Below are positions 10,744-18,795 of a stretch of 23,515 bases of DNA, in pieces. A program made the position numbers and the translations under genes. This stretch comes from a virus, in the IMG/VR virus record IMGVR_UViG_3300032322_001738, positions 1-23,515 of that record, one strand, 5' to 3'. The first letter of the stretch is position 1. Every line of letters begins with the position of its first letter. The notes below the pieces were generated by a model. The model did no database searches, was not told the DNA's origin, and worked only from the letters and a program-made list of their open reading frames with translations.

Positions 10744-10953
10744 ATGAATTACAAAGTAGTACCCGAAAATGTTATTGTTGAAGCTGATAAAGCATCTCGC
10801 GAGTTAGGAGATGCTAATAACAGTTTTGGCAGACTACTTAAAGTAGCAGAAGAATACAAAGAAGCTGGTGTTAATCCAATATTCCTTTTAGACCCATGTC
10901 ATATGGATTTATTGGTTGTTTGCGAAGAAACATTTAAGAAAAAATTACACTGA
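10744..10953 (+). CDS. Small hypothetical protein, 69 aa
   Basis: This 69-residue protein (MNYKVVPENVIVEADKASRE, then LLKVAEEYKEAGVNPIFLLD) looks alpha/beta; no family is recognised. No strong Shine-Dalgarno sequence precedes the ATG at 10744. An in-frame TTG at 10726 overlapping the previous gene is an alternative start. It probably relies on coupling to the upstream gene. Confidence 0.62.
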   Translation: MNYKVVPENVIVEADKASRELGDANNSFGRLLKVAEEYKEAGVNPIFLLDPCHMDLLVVCEETFKKKLH

Positions 10954-10958
10954 AACTA

Positions 10959-10988
10959 TTTACTTTTAGATAAACACGCCTATATAAT
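10959..10988 (+). promoter_or_regulatory. Probable promoter of the Hsp20 gene
   Basis: TTTACT (10959-10964) and a perfect TATAAT (10983-10988) are 18 bp apart, within TATATAATATG, 57 bp upstream of the Hsp20 start. The spacing is one more than optimal, so confidence is moderate. Confidence 0.5.
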
Positions 10989-11045
10989 ATGTTGTGCTGC
11001 CTAATGGAGCACGTAAATTAACCTCGCTAATTTTAGGAGAAAAAT

Positions 11046-11489
11046 ATGAACGATATATTCAACACAACTACATTCGATAAGTTTTTCGTTGGTGCTGATA
11101 AGATGATTAATCATCTGGCTAGAGCCCACGAATCCTATGCGAAAGCAATTCCTGGATATCCCCCATACAACATTGTTAAAACTGACGAAAACAAGTACTG
11201 CATTGAAATGGCAGTTGTTGGTTTCGGTAAGAATAATATCGACATTGAAGTAGCCAATGGCACTTTGACCATCAAGGGTGGATTGACAGTTGATGATATG
11301 GTAAATGAAACAGTAAATCCAGTTTCTTATATCTACAAGGGTATCGCAGACCGTGCGTTCACGCGTAAGTTTGTTCTCGCTGATACCGTTGAAGTAAAAA
11401 ATGCAGAATTGATCAATGGTATGTTGAAACTTTGGTTGGAAAATATCATTCCTGATGATAAGAAGCCAAAGAAGGTAGATATCAAGTAA
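11046..11489 (+). CDS. Hsp20 small heat-shock protein, 147 aa
   Basis: An alpha-crystallin domain spans about residues 39-136: PPYNIVKTDENKYCIEMAVV, then NNIDIEVANGTLTIKG, and the late AELINGMLKL signature. A short C-terminal tail carries the V-D-I anchor. Small heat-shock proteins hold unfolding proteins for refolding. Homologues are common in T4-like marine phages, where they probably assist scaffold or capsid assembly. The N-terminal arm (1-38) is short, as in the phage forms. TTTAGGAGAAAAAT provides a strong ribosome-binding site. It has its own promoter and a downstream terminator, so it is a single-gene unit. Confidence 0.9.
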   Translation: MNDIFNTTTFDKFFVGADKMINHLARAHESYAKAIPGYPPYNIVKTDENKYCIEMAVVGFGKNNIDIEVANGTLTIKGGLTVDDMVNETVNPVSYIYKGIADRAFTRKFVLADTVEVKNAELINGMLKLWLENIIPDDKKPKKVDIK

Positions 11490-11519
11490 TCAAAGTGAGA
11501 TATTTGTTATGATCATCAC

Positions 11520-11552
11520 AGCTGGGGGATAAACTTCCCCAGCTATTATTTT
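11520..11552 (+). terminator. Intrinsic terminator after Hsp20
   Basis: AGCTGGGG (11520-11527) pairs with CCCCAGCT (11537-11544) around a 9-nt loop, followed by ATTATTTT. The 8-bp GC-rich stem and T-rich tail make a good rho-independent terminator. Confidence 0.82.
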
Positions 11553-11569
11553 GCACAAAGGAACAAAAA

Positions 11570-11737
11570 ATGATTAACTTTTTTAAACAAGCAATAGAAA
11601 TATACAACGATACTTTTAGGTTTTATAAAACTGTATACGAGTTGAGTAACTTATCTGAAGACGAATTGCGTCATCTTGGTATTAAAAGAAACGAAATTCC
11701 GTTTATTGCTATGAAAGCTTCTTTAACAGATAAATAA
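11570..11737 (+). CDS. DUF1127-like small protein, 55 aa
   Basis: Residues 17-45 (FRFYKTVYELSNLSEDELRH, then LGIKRNEI) match the pattern of the DUF1127 (YjiS-like) domain: a basic/aromatic run, then ELSxLSDxELxDIGLxRxDI. In alphaproteobacteria such proteins have been linked to RNA turnover and phosphate or polyamine responses. Here the Arg-rich stretch typical of host proteins is replaced by FRFYKTVY. AAAGGAACAAAAA precedes the ATG. It sits between the Hsp20 terminator and the endolysin. A phage copy could interfere with or supplement host RNA control; this is inference. Confidence 0.72.
   Translation: MINFFKQAIEIYNDTFRFYKTVYELSNLSEDELRHLGIKRNEIPFIAMKASLTDK
11729..11736 (+). promoter_or_regulatory. 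Possible late promoter of the lysis genes
   Basis: GATAAATA differs by one base from the T4 late box TATAAATA and lies 54 bp before the endolysin start, overlapping the DUF1127 stop codon. A TATATTATG element nearer the gene is an alternative. Evidence is weak. Confidence 0.3.
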
Positions 11738-11789
11738 CACGTAATGAACCTTCTATATTATGTTGCACTATAGTATAGGAGAATGAAAT

Positions 11790-12413
11790 ATGTCGCTTGT
11801 AACATTAGATCAGTTATGCCAATTCTTTGAAGATACAGATGAAGAATGGCTTGCTGAAGTATTAGAACCATTAAACGAAGTTCTAACTTTTTACGAAATC
11901 AATACACCTCAGCGTATTTCTATGTTCTTGGCTCAAGTTGGTCACGAATCAGCTGGTATGTCAGTAATGGAAGAAAACCTTAATTACTCTGCTCAAGGAT
12001 TAAATAAGATTTTTCCAAAATACTTCATCCGTGCTGGTCGCGAGGCTAATGCTTATGCTAGAAAACCAGAAAAGATTGCGAATGTAGTATATGCAAGTCG
12101 CATGGGTAACGGTCCACCAGAATCAGGTGATGGTTATCGTTATCGCGGAAGAGGATTTATTCAGCTAACAGGTAAGAGCAATTATGCAGCTTTCGCATCA
12201 GACATGGAAATGTCTCTTGAGGAAGTTGTGCCTTGGCTTGAAACTGCTGAAGGTGCATGTTGGTCTGCTGCTTGGTTCTGGGATTCCCGTGAACTAAACA
12301 AGTGGGCTGACAAAGGAGACATTTTAACTGTAACTAAGAAGATCAACGGTGGAACAATCGGTCTGGAAGATCGTAAGCATCATTATGAAGAAGCTCTTCA
12401 CATTTTTTCATAA
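11790..12413 (+). CDS. GH19 chitinase-like endolysin, 207 aa
   Basis: This is a glycoside hydrolase family 19 domain over nearly the whole length. The likely catalytic acid Glu53 is in FLAQVGHESAGM, a second acidic site E61/E62 precedes NLNY, and the family signature is YRYRGRGFIQLTGKSNY (116-132). Phage GH19 enzymes cut the peptidoglycan glycan strand. There is no signal peptide, so export needs the holin encoded 9 bp downstream. ATAGGAGAATGAAAT precedes the ATG. With the holin and the opposing spanin genes it completes a Gram-negative lysis set. Confidence 0.9.
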   Translation: MSLVTLDQLCQFFEDTDEEWLAEVLEPLNEVLTFYEINTPQRISMFLAQVGHESAGMSVMEENLNYSAQGLNKIFPKYFIRAGREANAYARKPEKIANVVYASRMGNGPPESGDGYRYRGRGFIQLTGKSNYAAFASDMEMSLEEVVPWLETAEGACWSAAWFWDSRELNKWADKGDILTVTKKINGGTIGLEDRKHHYEEALHIFS

Positions 12414-12422
12414 GGAACTACG

Positions 12423-12902
12423 ATGGCAAAATTCGGTAATCCAGATCCAACTCAGGAACCAGCAAAACCAACTATACCAATGGATGAACGTGAGCCAGCT
12501 TCGAAAGGAGCTGCAGCTCAAATAGATAATAACACACCTGGTCCTTCAAGACCTCCTATTTCCGCCGCCCCAGCGCCACAACTATCAGAAGCAGCTCAAC
12601 TTGCTGCTTTAGATTTCGAGAAGCAAAAGTGGGAAGCTCAACTCGCAAAAGAGTCTGAGCATTGGATGAAGGCAATGTGGCGTCCAGCCATGGGTTGGTT
12701 GTATATGGGTATGTGCGCCTGTGACTTTATCATTTTCCCAATCATAGCAATGTTTTTACCTCAAATTATCCCTGGTCTAACTTATATACCATGGAAGTCA
12801 ATCACACTCGATAACGGTGGTTTGATTCACATGGCATTCGGTGCTATCCTTGGTGTTGCTGCTTGGACTCGTGGTCAGGAAAAGATAGCTGGTAAAAACT
12901 AA
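12423..12902 (+). CDS. Holin, gene-transfer-agent/3-TM type, 159 aa
   Basis: A long Pro/Ala-rich N-terminal region (1-60) and an amphipathic helix (EKQKWEAQLAKESEHWMKAM) lead to WRPAMGWLYMGMCACDFIIF (86-105). This is the WRP-start of the '3TM holin' family known from gene transfer agents and related phages. A further hydrophobic segment (132-149) ends in AWTRGQEKI, also typical. Holins make the inner-membrane lesion that lets the endolysin reach the cell wall. Its place directly after the endolysin supports the call. Only two to three membrane passes can be seen. Confidence 0.78.
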   Translation: MAKFGNPDPTQEPAKPTIPMDEREPASKGAAAQIDNNTPGPSRPPISAAPAPQLSEAAQLAALDFEKQKWEAQLAKESEHWMKAMWRPAMGWLYMGMCACDFIIFPIIAMFLPQIIPGLTYIPWKSITLDNGGLIHMAFGAILGVAAWTRGQEKIAGKN

Positions 12903-12905
12903 AGA

Positions 12906-12934
12906 TTGATTTTATGTAACGAATAATATATAAT
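12906..12934 (+). promoter_or_regulatory. Strong sigma70 promoter of DNA polymerase gene
   Basis: TTGATT (12906-12911), 17-bp spacer, perfect TATAAT (12929-12934), 24 bp before the gp43 start. There is no T4 late box here, in line with early expression of replication genes by unmodified host polymerase. Confidence 0.85.
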
Positions 12935-12957
12935 GTAATGTATTATGTGGAGGTGTA

Positions 12958-15447
12958 ATGGCTGCAAAATTTTATACTAATGTTCATATGCGAGGCGATA
13001 AGATCTATGTTCGCGGATTTGATATGGGTCTGCGTTTCAAAGATGTTATCGCCTATCAACCATATCTTTTCATTAATAAACCAAATGGTAAGTATCGCAC
13101 TCTTGAAGGTAAGAGTGTGGATAAACTCATGTTTGATTCTATCCGCGATGCTAGAGACTTCATAGAAAAGTATGAGGAAGTTTCTAACTTTGACATTTAT
13201 GGTTTGACCACATTCCCATATCTTTACATCTTTGACAACTTCAAGGGCGATATTGATTACGATCCTAAGTTGGTAAAGATCGGCACGATTGATATTGAGT
13301 GTGCTGCCGACGAAGGTTTCCCTGACATTCAAAAAGCAGATAAGGAAGTTACCGCTATCACTATCAGATATCGCGGTAAATCATTCGTATTTGGATGCGG
13401 CGAGTTCAGAACTAATGATCCTTCTATCAATTACATCAAGTGTAAGAACGAACATGAATTGATGCTACAGTTTCTCAACTGCTGGCAAGCTCTTGACTTG
13501 GATATTGTTACTGGTTGGAACATTGAGTTCTTTGACATTCCTTACCTTGTGAATCGCATTAAGTTTCTCTTTGACGAAAAACAAGCAAAGCGTTTGTCGC
13601 CTTGGCATATTCTTGATGAAAAGATGGTAGAATTTAAAGGTAAACAAAATCAAAGCTATTCTCCCGCTGGCGTTACTGTGCTTGATTACTACCAACTGTA
13701 CCGTAAGTTTACTTTCGGTAATCAGGAATCGTATAAGCTAGATTATATTGCACAAATAGAGTTGGGCGAGAAGAAGATTGATTACTCTGAGTATGGCAAT
13801 CTGCTTGAACTTTACAAGAAAAACTTTCAGAAGTTTATCGAGTACAATATTTATGACTGTGTGCTTGTCGAAAAGCTAGATGATAAGTTGAAGTTCATTG
13901 AGCAGGTTATGGCTATCGCATATGATGCGAAGGTCAACTACAATGACACAATGACTACTGTGCGTCCCTGGGATATTATTATTCATAACTATCTGCTTGA
14001 ACAAAACATTGTCATTCCGCCGATGAAGAAGCAGAACACATATGATGCTCTTGTTGGTGGTTTTGTTAAGGAACCAAAGATTGGCTTGAGTAAGTGGGTT
14101 GTGTCGTTTGACTTGAACTCTCTGTATCCTCACCTGATTATGCAGTATAATATCAGCCCTGAAACTTTCTGCGGTAAATTGTCTGATATGCCCAGCATCG
14201 ATCAACTGTTGACTGGTACATCTGTTTTCGGTGCCAATTATCGTTCTACTGCTGGCGTTTGTTATGCTGCTAATGGTTGTTATTATTCCAGAGATAAGCA
14301 AGGGTTTTTACCTGCGCTGATGGAAAAGATGTACAACGATCGCACCAAGTATAAGAAGATGATGATTGAAGCGAAGCAGCGTTATGAGAAAACTAAAAGT
14401 CTTGAAGACGAAAAGTTGGTAGCTCGATATCATAACATGCAGATGGCCAAAAAAATTCAGCTGAACTCAGCTTATGGTGCGTTGGGTAACCAATACTTCC
14501 GTTGGTTTAACTTCAATCACGCGGAAGCAATTACAACATCTGGTCAGCTTTCAATTCGTTGGGTTGAGCGTAAGATAAATGCTTTCCTTAACAAAATGAT
14601 GAGGACAAATAGCGTGGATTACGTTATTGCCTCTGATACTGACTCTATCTATGTCACTATGGAAAAGATGGTAGAGCAACTCAATAATGATGATGAAAGG
14701 TTCATTGTAGATGCGATTGATGCTTTTTGTGAGAAAGTAATTCAACCGAAGCTTGATGGTTGGTATCAAGAGTTGGCGGATATGATGAATGCTTATCAGC
14801 AGAAGATGCAGATGAAGCGCGAAACAATCGCTAACAAGGGCATCTGGCGCGGCAAGAAAATGTATATCCTCAACGCATGGAACGTTGAAGGTGTGCAATA
14901 TGATAAGCCAAAGTTGAAGCTACAAGGTATTGAGGCTGTTCGTTCATCAACACCGCATGCTTGTCGCGAAAATATTAAGAAGGCACTTGAAGTTATTATG
15001 AATGAGGATCAGGCTGCGCTGCAGAAGTTTATCGCTGACTTTAAGGAACAGTTTATGAAGCTGCCCTTTGAAGATGTTGCTTTTCCTCGTGGTGTAAAAG
15101 GAATGAAGAAGTATAATGGTAAAGGTGACATTTATATCAAGGGTACGCCCATTCATGTAAAGGGTTCGCTCCTGTTTAATTCGCTGTTGCTTCAAAAGGG
15201 CATCAAGAATATTCCGCCAATTCAGGATGGTGATAAAGTTAAGTTTGCATATCTCAAGGAGCCAAATCCTATTGGTGACACAGTTATCGCAACACCTGAC
15301 GAGTTGCCTGATGAATTTGGTCTTGATAAATATGTTGATAGAGAGCTTCAATTTACAAAAGCATTTCTTGAACCTCTCAGATCAATCGCAGAAGTTATTG
15401 GTTGGGAAGTTGAACATCGTTCAACGTTGGAGGATTTCTTTTCATGA
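12958..15447 (+). CDS. 43: Family B DNA polymerase (T4 gp43-like), 829 aa
   Basis: This is a complete replicative polymerase with proofreading. Exo I is D112-I-E114, Exo II is GWNIEFFDIPYL (Asp193) and Exo III is YDC (Asp300). Polymerase motif A is DLNSLYP (Asp385), motif B is KKIQLNSAYG (498-507) and motif C is SDTDS (Asp560, Asp562). All catalytic acids are present. It is somewhat shorter than T4 gp43 (about 898 aa). The C-terminal end (LEDFFS) should carry the sliding-clamp contact. AGGTGTA precedes the ATG. It overlaps the next gene by 4 nt and lies in the T4-like block with uvsX and gene 41. No intein or frameshift is seen. Confidence 0.97.
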   Translation: MAAKFYTNVHMRGDKIYVRGFDMGLRFKDVIAYQPYLFINKPNGKYRTLEGKSVDKLMFDSIRDARDFIEKYEEVSNFDIYGLTTFPYLYIFDNFKGDIDYDPKLVKIGTIDIECAADEGFPDIQKADKEVTAITIRYRGKSFVFGCGEFRTNDPSINYIKCKNEHELMLQFLNCWQALDLDIVTGWNIEFFDIPYLVNRIKFLFDEKQAKRLSPWHILDEKMVEFKGKQNQSYSPAGVTVLDYYQLYRKFTFGNQESYKLDYIAQIELGEKKIDYSEYGNLLELYKKNFQKFIEYNIYDCVLVEKLDDKLKFIEQVMAIAYDAKVNYNDTMTTVRPWDIIIHNYLLEQNIVIPPMKKQNTYDALVGGFVKEPKIGLSKWVVSFDLNSLYPHLIMQYNISPETFCGKLSDMPSIDQLLTGTSVFGANYRSTAGVCYAANGCYYSRDKQGFLPALMEKMYNDRTKYKKMMIEAKQRYEKTKSLEDEKLVARYHNMQMAKKIQLNSAYGALGNQYFRWFNFNHAEAITTSGQLSIRWVERKINAFLNKMMRTNSVDYVIASDTDSIYVTMEKMVEQLNNDDERFIVDAIDAFCEKVIQPKLDGWYQELADMMNAYQQKMQMKRETIANKGIWRGKKMYILNAWNVEGVQYDKPKLKLQGIEAVRSSTPHACRENIKKALEVIMNEDQAALQKFIADFKEQFMKLPFEDVAFPRGVKGMKKYNGKGDIYIKGTPIHVKGSLLFNSLLLQKGIKNIPPIQDGDKVKFAYLKEPNPIGDTVIATPDELPDEFGLDKYVDRELQFTKAFLEPLRSIAEVIGWEVEHRSTLEDFFS

Positions 15448-15677
15448 ATATTGATTTAAACGAAAATGATGACTTTGGTTTTACATTTACCGATTCAGAG
15501 GAAATGTTATCAAAAACAGCACAGGCTGAGGATAAGGTTCAAGGATTGCGTAAGATGATTATGCCATTGCTTAATAATCTGATGAAAAATCCAGAAAAGG
15601 ATACTATCGTTTGGCCAGATCGAGAAAAGAGAATTAAAAAGTTTATCAAAGATATGGATGCATACATTAACAGTTGA
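15444..15677 (+). CDS. Small acidic protein between gp43 and uvsX, 77 aa
   Basis: This 77-residue acidic protein has an N-terminal FGFTFTDSEE segment and a helical rest (AEDKVQGLRKMIMPLLNNLM, then REKRIKKFIKDMD). Similar small ORFs sit at this place in marine T4-like phages, so a replication-associated role is likely but unassigned. It overlaps gp43 by 4 nt (ATGA). Its TGA stop (15675-15677) is part of the -35 box of the uvsX promoter. Confidence 0.75.
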   Translation: MNIDLNENDDFGFTFTDSEEMLSKTAQAEDKVQGLRKMIMPLLNNLMKNPEKDTIVWPDREKRIKKFIKDMDAYINS

Positions 15678-15702
15678 CAAATACACAAATACAAGATATA
15701 CT
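15674..15702 (+). promoter_or_regulatory. Consensus sigma70 promoter of uvsX, stop codon embedded
   Basis: TTGACA (15674-15679, full consensus), 17-bp spacer, TATACT (15697-15702), 30 bp before the uvsX start. The stop TGA of the preceding gene overlaps the -35 box. Confidence 0.9.
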
Positions 15703-15731
15703 AATAACATATTGATATACAGGAGAAATAC

Positions 15732-16784
15732 ATGTCACTTAAAGAAAAGTTGATTAAGAATAGCACTATCGATCTTACCGCTACACTCGAAAACAGTAAG
15801 ATCTTCACCAAGAAAGATATGATCCAAACATCAGTGCCGATGATCAATGTCGCACTATCTGGTTCAGTTGATGGTGGTATTACGCCAGGTATTACGATGC
15901 TTGCTGGTCCTTCAAAGCATTTCAAAACTGGTTTCGCACTTCTTCTCGCTTCCTCTTATTTGAAGAAGTATCCTGATGGTGTTGTGCTGTTTTACGATTC
16001 TGAGTTTGGCACTCCTCAAGCATATTTCAAAACATTTGGTATCCCTTTTGATTCAGTTGTTCACACTCCAATTACTGACGTTGAAGAGCTGAAGTTCGAC
16101 ATTATGGCACAGCTCAAAAACATTGAGCGTGGTGATCGCGTTATGATTGTGGTTGATTCTATCGGCAATCTCGCTTCTAAAAAGGAAGTTGAAGATGCAC
16201 TCGACCAAAAGAGTGTTGCTGATATGACACGAGCAAAGCAGCTCAAGTCGTTGTTCAGAATGATTACATCTCATCTATCACTAAAGGATATTCCTATGGC
16301 TGTGATCAATCACACCTATAAGGAAATCGGAATGTTTCCAAAAGATATTGTTGGCGGTGGCACTGGTAGTTATTATGGTGCTGATAATATTTGGATTCTC
16401 GGTCGTCAACAAGACAAGGATGGCACTGAAATTTCAGGCTATCACTTTGTCATCAATGTAGAGAAGTCCCGTTATGTTAAGGAAAAATCTAAGATCCCTA
16501 TTACAGTTTCTTTCGAGGGAGGAATTAATCGTTGGAGTGGTTTGCTTGATGTCGCTTTGGATGGCGGCTACATATCTAAACCAAAGGTTGGATGGTATGC
16601 GGTTGTGGATCGCACAACAGGAGAATTGCTCGCTCCAAACATGCGAGCCTCAGATATAGTTGATAACGGTAAGTTTTGGTTGAAGATGTTCCAGGAAACT
16701 GACTTCGCTAATTTTATTCAATCAAAGTATAAAATCGCCATGGGCTCTATTATGGAAGATAAGGATGATGAAGATGCAGCGTGA
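15732..16784 (+). CDS. uvsX: UvsX RecA-like recombinase, 350 aa
   Basis: This is a RecA-fold strand-exchange protein of the T4 UvsX type. The P-loop is the non-standard GPSKHFKT (59-66), as in T4 UvsX where Ser/Phe replace the usual Gly residues. Walker B is VMIVVDSIGNL, and the loop region following FPKDIVGGGTGSYYGADNIW should bind single-stranded DNA. It coats ssDNA for recombination-dependent replication and repair. At 350 aa it is slightly shorter than T4 UvsX. The ribosome-binding site is CAGGAGAAATAC. It overlaps the next small gene, then gene 41, in the T4-like order. Confidence 0.95.
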   Translation: MSLKEKLIKNSTIDLTATLENSKIFTKKDMIQTSVPMINVALSGSVDGGITPGITMLAGPSKHFKTGFALLLASSYLKKYPDGVVLFYDSEFGTPQAYFKTFGIPFDSVVHTPITDVEELKFDIMAQLKNIERGDRVMIVVDSIGNLASKKEVEDALDQKSVADMTRAKQLKSLFRMITSHLSLKDIPMAVINHTYKEIGMFPKDIVGGGTGSYYGADNIWILGRQQDKDGTEISGYHFVINVEKSRYVKEKSKIPITVSFEGGINRWSGLLDVALDGGYISKPKVGWYAVVDRTTGELLAPNMRASDIVDNGKFWLKMFQETDFANFIQSKYKIAMGSIMEDKDDEDAA

Positions 16785-16980
16785 GATTTCTGAGTATTAC
16801 AGCGACGACAAGACCAAGAAGGCAGTCGTAATTCTTAATGGTGAAGATTACAACATTGACTTTTACGTCAATGACAAGTATTATCATAGTATATTGTATG
16901 CTGGTAAGTCTTTGCGTTATGTAGAGGATGCAGCTGAAAATTATGCGCTTGGTATTTTCAAAAACGTCAGGGATTTTTAA
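16774..16980 (+). CDS. Small conserved protein between uvsX and gene 41, 68 aa
   Basis: This 68-residue protein (MQREISEYYSDDKTKKAVVI, then YNIDFYVNDKYYHSILYAGK) looks like a four-strand beta sheet with a final helix (LRYVEDAAENYALGIF). A small ORF occurs here in related phages; its function is unknown. The start is set at the ATG at 16774, since AAGG lies 9 nt upstream. Two earlier in-frame ATGs overlap the Shine-Dalgarno sequence. It overlaps the end of uvsX, and its stop overlaps the gene 41 start (TAATG). Confidence 0.75.
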   Translation: MQREISEYYSDDKTKKAVVILNGEDYNIDFYVNDKYYHSILYAGKSLRYVEDAAENYALGIFKNVRDF

Positions 16981-18386
16981 TGGCTGTTGAACAATTGATT
17001 TTCAACAATTTGGTTAATAATGAAGACTATGCTCGTAAAGTTATTCCTTTTCTGAAGGACGAATATTTTTCAGATCAAACGCAAAAAGTTGTTTTTCAAT
17101 TAATTAATGAGTATGTGAAGAACTACAATGCATTTCCTACTATCGAGGCGTTGGCGATCGATCTTACTAACAAGGAAGGTTTGAATGAGGAAACGTTCAA
17201 GCGTTGCAAAGATGTGCTCTCAGAAATCAAACCTGAAGAGAGGTCGTCAGAACTCCAGTGGCTTATTGACCAAACCGAAAAGTTTTGTCAAGAGAAGGCA
17301 GTATACAACGCCATTATGGCATCAATTCAAATTCTCGACGATAAGAGTGGGAAAACCTCCAAAGGGGCAATTCCGCAAATCTTATCAGATGCACTTGGTG
17401 TATCTTTTGACACGCATATTGGGCACGACTTCATTGAAGACGCGGATTCGCGCTATGAGTTTTATCACGCCAAGGAAGTTCGTATCCCGTTCGACCTTTC
17501 GTATCTGAATAAGATTACGCAAGGTGGATTGCCAAGGAAAACATTGAACATTGCACTTGCTGGTACTGGTGTTGGTAAGTCACTGTTCATGTGTCACTGC
17601 GCTGCTGCTAATTTGACAGCAGGGTTGAACGTTCTTTACATTACTCTTGAAATGGCAGAAGAGCGCATCGCTGAACGTATTGATGCTAATTTGCTTGACA
17701 TTCCTGTTGATGAATTGAAGTTGATTCCTAAAGATTCATATGATAAGAAAATTAACAGGCTCAAGAAAAAAACTGATGGTAAGTTGGTCATCAAAGAATA
17801 TCCTACAGCTTGTGCTGGTAGTGCCAACTTCCGTCACCTTCTTAATGAATTGAAGATTAAGAAAAACTTTGTTCCTGATATTATCTATATCGATTATCTA
17901 AACATTTGTTCATCATCAAGGATACGCCATGGAGCCAACGTCAATTCTTATACCCTTGTCAAAGCAATCGCAGAAGAGTTGCGAGGGTTGGCGGTTGAGT
18001 TCAGCGTCCCTATCGTCAGTGCAACTCAAACAACTCGAACAGGATATTCGAGCAGCGACGTGGGTCTGGAAGATACATCGGAATCCTTTGGACTCCCAGC
18101 CACAGCTGATTTTATGTTTGCACTTATCTCAACAGAAGAGTTGGCGGAACTGGGTCAACTTATGGTTAAGCAGCTTAAGAATCGATACTATGATCCCAAC
18201 ATTGATCGTAGGTTTATTGTTGGGGTGGACCGTAGCAAAATGCGTCTCTTTGATGTAGAACAGTCAGCTCAAGAAGATTTGCTTGATGGTCCAGTAATGG
18301 ATAATACTAAGTTTGGTGAAGAGGATTTTGAACGTTCTAAACCAAAGAAAAAATTCAACAAGTCAGCTTTTGAGGGGTTCAAGTGA
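16980..18386 (+). CDS. 41: DnaB-like replicative helicase (T4 gp41-like), 468 aa
   Basis: There is an N-terminal helical domain (1-150) and a RecA-like C-terminal domain. Walker A is GTGVGKS (195-201), then LEMAEERIAERI, and Walker B is IIYIDYLN (about 297-304). The Q-motif-like SATQTTR and GVDRSKM arginine-finger region follow. The layout and length match T4 gp41 (about 475 aa), the hexameric 5'-3' fork helicase that also activates the primase. It ends in a basic tail (RSKPKKKFNKSAFEGFK). A separate primase and helicase loader are not in the window. Its start overlaps the preceding stop by one base. Confidence 0.95.
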   Translation: MAVEQLIFNNLVNNEDYARKVIPFLKDEYFSDQTQKVVFQLINEYVKNYNAFPTIEALAIDLTNKEGLNEETFKRCKDVLSEIKPEERSSELQWLIDQTEKFCQEKAVYNAIMASIQILDDKSGKTSKGAIPQILSDALGVSFDTHIGHDFIEDADSRYEFYHAKEVRIPFDLSYLNKITQGGLPRKTLNIALAGTGVGKSLFMCHCAAANLTAGLNVLYITLEMAEERIAERIDANLLDIPVDELKLIPKDSYDKKINRLKKKTDGKLVIKEYPTACAGSANFRHLLNELKIKKNFVPDIIYIDYLNICSSSRIRHGANVNSYTLVKAIAEELRGLAVEFSVPIVSATQTTRTGYSSSDVGLEDTSESFGLPATADFMFALISTEELAELGQLMVKQLKNRYYDPNIDRRFIVGVDRSKMRLFDVEQSAQEDLLDGPVMDNTKFGEEDFERSKPKKKFNKSAFEGFK

Positions 18387-18577
18387 TCTACGTTCTTATC
18401 GTTGTTTCATACTTTGCTGGTGCTGGTGGTAACGGTCAGACTGTTACTTTCCAAGAATTCAATAACTACAATGCTTGTATGTATGCATTAAAAATTATTG
18501 AAGAAAAGAAATTCGGAATGAGATATGCATGGGATACCTATAAGTTGGCTTGTGTACCTAAAGGAGAAGTTAAGTGA
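18383..18577 (+). CDS. Small probably exported or membrane protein, 64 aa
   Basis: It starts with GTG overlapping the gene 41 stop (GTGA). The first 15 residues (MIYVLIVVSYFAGAGG) are hydrophobic with small residues after them, like a signal peptide or signal anchor. Two Cys (32 and 57) could form a disulfide in the mature part. The rest (FNNYNACMYALKIIEEKKFG) is typical of small proteins in marine phages with unknown function. Confidence 0.68.
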   Translation: MIYVLIVVSYFAGAGGNGQTVTFQEFNNYNACMYALKIIEEKKFGMRYAWDTYKLACVPKGEVK

Positions 18578-18795
18578 TGAAATATAAAATGCTTAGTGAC
18601 CTTGGATCATATAAGGTTCTTGAAACGACAACTGAACAAACTGTTGGACGATTTTCAACTGAGTTGGAAGCAAGGAAGTTTCTTCGTCATTTGAATTTTG
18701 GTGGTGGATTTGATGGTTGGACGCCAAATTTTTTTCTTCGTGACTTGTCAACTTATATAAATAATACACGCAAAGTTAAACAAGAAAGCGTTTAA
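18577..18795 (+). CDS. Small hypothetical protein, 72 aa
   Basis: This basic 72-residue protein starts MKYKMLSDLGSYKVLETT and contains ELEARKFLRHLNFGGGFDGW. The pattern of a two-strand hairpin and the ELEAxxF helix is common in phage proteins of unknown role. GGAGAAGTTAAGTG lies before the ATG. A GTG one codon earlier (18574) is an equally spaced alternative. It is the last gene of the replication operon; a TATAAATA box lies inside its 3' part. Confidence 0.68.
   Translation: MKYKMLSDLGSYKVLETTTEQTVGRFSTELEARKFLRHLNFGGGFDGWTPNFFLRDLSTYINNTRKVKQESV
18756..18763 (+). promoter_or_regulatory. T4-type late box inside a gene end
   Basis: TATAAATA, within TTATATAAATA, the same 11-mer as the downstream late promoter at 18918. 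It lies in the last codons of the 72-aa gene. If active it would make an RNA of about 140 nt ending at the 18886-18912 terminator. It could be a chance match in an AT-rich stretch. Confidence 0.4.

Noticed and set aside
12943-15351. Long minus-strand frames opposite gp43
   Set aside because: They are antisense shadows of the polymerase gene with no start signals and unusual residue content.
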